NCBI RefSeq assembly: GCF_016802725.1
Contig: NC_052667.1
Location: 27,163,346-27,227,345, forward strand
Reading direction: 5' to 3'
Origin: Solenopsis invicta
Taxonomy: Eukaryota; Arthropoda; Insecta; Hymenoptera; Formicidae
Length of the DNA: 64,000 bases
In this document: piece by piece, positions 61,433-64,000 of the stretch
How positions within the stretch are numbered: position 1 is the stretch's first letter
Layout of the letters: every line of letters starts with the position of its first letter
Notes under the pieces: generated by a model
What the model saw: only the letters and a program-made list of their open reading frames with translations
Database searches by the model: none
Told to the model about the DNA's origin: nothing
Translations under genes and position numbers: made by a program

Positions 61433-64000
61433 CTTCGTCTCGACCTAGTCGTCACGATTGCCCGCAACTGGCAAACGCCTAACACCAGCGGCTTCGAGCG
61501 AATTCAGTTGACCTCAATCGCGGGTCTCACAATACCGATGTGACTTGATCGTCCTCGCGGCTCTTGGCATCGCTTTTTCGTTCGGACCGAATTCGCCCCC
61601 GCGCTCGCACTCGCGGAACCTACTCTTCTTCTTCTTCTTCTTCTTCTTTTTCTTTTTCTTCTTCTTCCTCTCGCACTGTTTCTCGTGTCCCGTCACTTTA
61701 TCGCGCAGTCACGTGTTCTCCATGTTTCGACTTGGTCTCGCCCGGGCAACACCTACGTCAGGAAATCTGGGGGTTGACTACGGTTGTCGCGCTCGATGAT
61801 TTATGCTTTATGGGGATGATTAATGACGACGTCAATGAAAAGAAATAAAAGCCTTGGATTGGATTGAAGATAATATATTTATACAACAATCTCACTGAAC
61901 GCCAGACAATATTATCAGACTGTGAGTGTTGAAATATTGTCTAAATATTTGAACGGTAATATTAGATAAAGACGTAATTGTACTGTGAGTACGTGAACCG
62001 TGTAATTTTTATCTAAATAATAATTACAGTAAGTTTTTAGGTCGTACAGAGTTATTATTAGAAATTGAAAACTCGTACATCTACATTACGTTATAAAATT
62101 GCAATTTTAATAAAAAATGATCAATGATCGCGGGCAAAAATTCACGAACTGCAACCACCTACCGCTGATGCAGAATGGTTCCGGAGTTAATTCGAACGAT
62201 CGATAACGGTTTCCGCAACAAAATATTAATATGCAGCGGCGGAGATCTCTTTAAAAAAAAAAGTTTGCCAATCGATTACCGATCGCTCTGCAACCGCGAA
62301 TCAATGTGTTCCCTGACGAAATATAGATTCGCGTCCGAAAACGAGCGATATTCTTCCGCAACTGAGGCGCCTAAACGCAACAGAGTGCAGACCATGTTCT
62401 ATGCCTACTGAAGATCCCCACCTTTCGCCCCCCAAGGAGCCGATGGTACGAGAGAGAGCCACGATCTCTTTACGCATATCTACTGTCCACCGTGTCGTTA
62501 TCAAACGGGTAAATTCTGTCTCTCGCAATCAGTCTATTCTTCCATCCCCTCTTCTCTGTTGCGCGCTCTCTCTCTCTCTCTTTTTCCTTCTGGTTATCGT
62601 TCTCTTCTTTTCCCCCCTAGGCCGGTCGCGATTCTTTCGATCCCACCTTCTACGACTAGAAACAAGCCGTCCTCGTCGTCTGCAAATGTCGTCAACTCTA
62701 TCTATCTTGGTCTATCCGATAACATACACCTGTACGAATGATGTACCAAAAGAGGAGTAGGGGTGCTGCGGTTAACTCTTACGTAGGAAAAAAAACAATT
62801 AACGGGGTAAGCGCCGCGTGCTATTGCGAAATTGAATGTAATGAATCAAATGGTGAAGCCGTCTTACGATTTACAGCTGCTACTACAATCTGGCGACTTA
62901 ATCGTTTCATAAGCACTTTTTATAATCGTTACATATGAGTTATAAATAAATTGCCACAATATCAAAATCAAAAAGTTCATTCAGAAGTTTATTTTTCCAA
63001 ATCACTTGATCTTTAAAAATGTGCTTATCTAATTTTTAATTGTATCACTAATCATATAGCGAACACTCCTCGTATACGCGTCAGTTTATTATAGTGTCCG
63101 CAATGTTGAGATAAGAAGTGTATAATAATGATATTTATTATTGTTTTGTCAATAATTTGCGATTTTCGAGTAACACGCGCGTTATCTTACAACGTCTAAC
63201 TCTTGATAGCACGACAGGAAAAAAGTTGTCGAAATAGAAAAAAAAGTGCGTATACGTGTGTATCGGAAACACCTTTCGCAAGCTACTGTTCTATTCCGTC
63301 AACCCCGACGTTGGTAAAACGGAGCATCCCTATCAGGGGCTCGCGACGTACGGATCGCGGTGACTTGCACGAGGTCTTGGCTTTCGGTACGGTGTTGTCT
63401 AAGCTCGTTTCTAGTCAACCTCCGGGAGCAGAGGCTCACATTGTGGACCCATTATGATTTAATAGAGCCGACGTGAGGTACACACGCGCGCACACATAGG
63501 CACTCGGTAAACTCTTCCGTCTATTCCCGCGCATTGCTAATGGCATACATCAAACAGCTATGTCGCTAATAGCTGACGGGTAATTGCCCAAGTTTAATTT
63601 TTTTATATTTGTCGAGGACGGCCAGTTGTTCGATCGCCCGAGAGTTAGGACCACGTTAGATTTCCGGCAGTATTGGTTATTTCAATCGAGCATTTTTCGA
63701 AAGGTCAACAATTACAGGCCGACGATTTTGAGCTCTAAGTTCTGCCCAAGCTAATTATTTATCTCTTTGTCTCAGTAGCATTTGGTTTGTTCGCCCTAAG
63801 TAAGATACTGTTATCATGATGAGTTTAAAAAAAAAAAGAGAAAAAAAGGAGAGAATCGTATTTCTGTTATTCGAAGTAATCTTGAATAAATATCTGGCTA
63901 TCACCTTGCGCTCGAGGAGAAGCGATAGTATAAAATACAAATTTTCTTATCACGGCGGTAATCTGTATGCCTAAATGACTATCCGAACTCCTGTATGCAT
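61433..64000. other. 5' flank of the Oatp74D-like gene, no gene seen
   Basis: Contains a TTC tract at 61623-61668, about 190 bases upstream of the minus-strand ATG, a pyrimidine tract at 62561-62620 and AT-rich DNA. The short open frames here lack splice signals, recognisable domains or conserved composition, and I do not support any as a gene. Confidence 0.5.
61623..61668. repeat. TTC/TTTTTC pyrimidine tract
   Basis: A run of CTT triplets interrupted by TTTTTC, about 190 bases upstream of the Oatp74D-like ATG; on that gene's strand it reads GAA-rich. Confidence 0.9.

Noticed and set aside
63203..63457. 84-codon plus-strand frame near the window end
   Set aside because: No recognisable domain, no splice signals at its borders and no supporting neighbour.

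Overview
The window looks like nuclear DNA of an insect, most likely a hymenopteran and perhaps an ant. The reasons are: coding sequence split into short exons with GT-AG introns; AT-rich intergenic DNA broken by CpG-rich patches; many CT/GA, TG, TA and trinucleotide microsatellites; and two organic-anion-transporter genes of insect type. There is no bacterial-style gene packing, no rRNA, no tRNA I could support and no CRISPR array. The order within insects is inference.

Layout. (1) Positions 1 to about 50,150 appear to be the 5' part of one very large gene on the minus strand. It has a CpG-rich promoter near 50.1 kb (overlapping E-box and CRE), two tiny coding exons at 49.35-49.39 and 48.65-48.70 kb, a candidate exon at 28.74-28.88 kb, and a Ser/Pro/Gln-rich exon at 20.87-21.14 kb. 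These four pieces join in one open frame across introns of about 0.65, 20 and 7.6 kb, and the gene continues beyond 20.87 kb to exons I could not find. The protein is not recognised; the Q/S/P-rich composition suits a nuclear regulator, but that is a guess. The rest of this half is intron or unassigned DNA with many simple repeats. (2) Positions 50.2-50.7 kb hold a probable non-autonomous DNA transposon just upstream of that promoter. (3) Positions 51.7-61.4 kb hold two complete OATP/SLCO-type membrane transporters arranged tail to tail. The plus-strand gene has nine coding exons and 1011 residues, including a 330-residue cytosolic tail. The minus-strand gene has six coding exons and 750 residues and resembles the Oatp74D class. 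I rebuilt both by hand from splice signals, and both stay open in frame from ATG to stop. Their stop codons are about 1.16 kb apart. (4) From 61.4 kb to the end lies the 5' flank of the second transporter, with a TTC tract and no gene I can support.

How the genes fit together: both transporters should sit in the plasma membrane with 12 helices and a cysteine-rich (Kazal-like) fifth extracellular loop, and move amphipathic organic anions or steroid-like molecules. Their phase-1 first intron and the shared arrangement suggest an old tandem or inverted duplication. No previously undescribed system was evident. The points most worth following up are the unusual tail and diverged family signature of the first transporter, the non-consensus donor in the second, and the alternative start of the large minus-strand gene.
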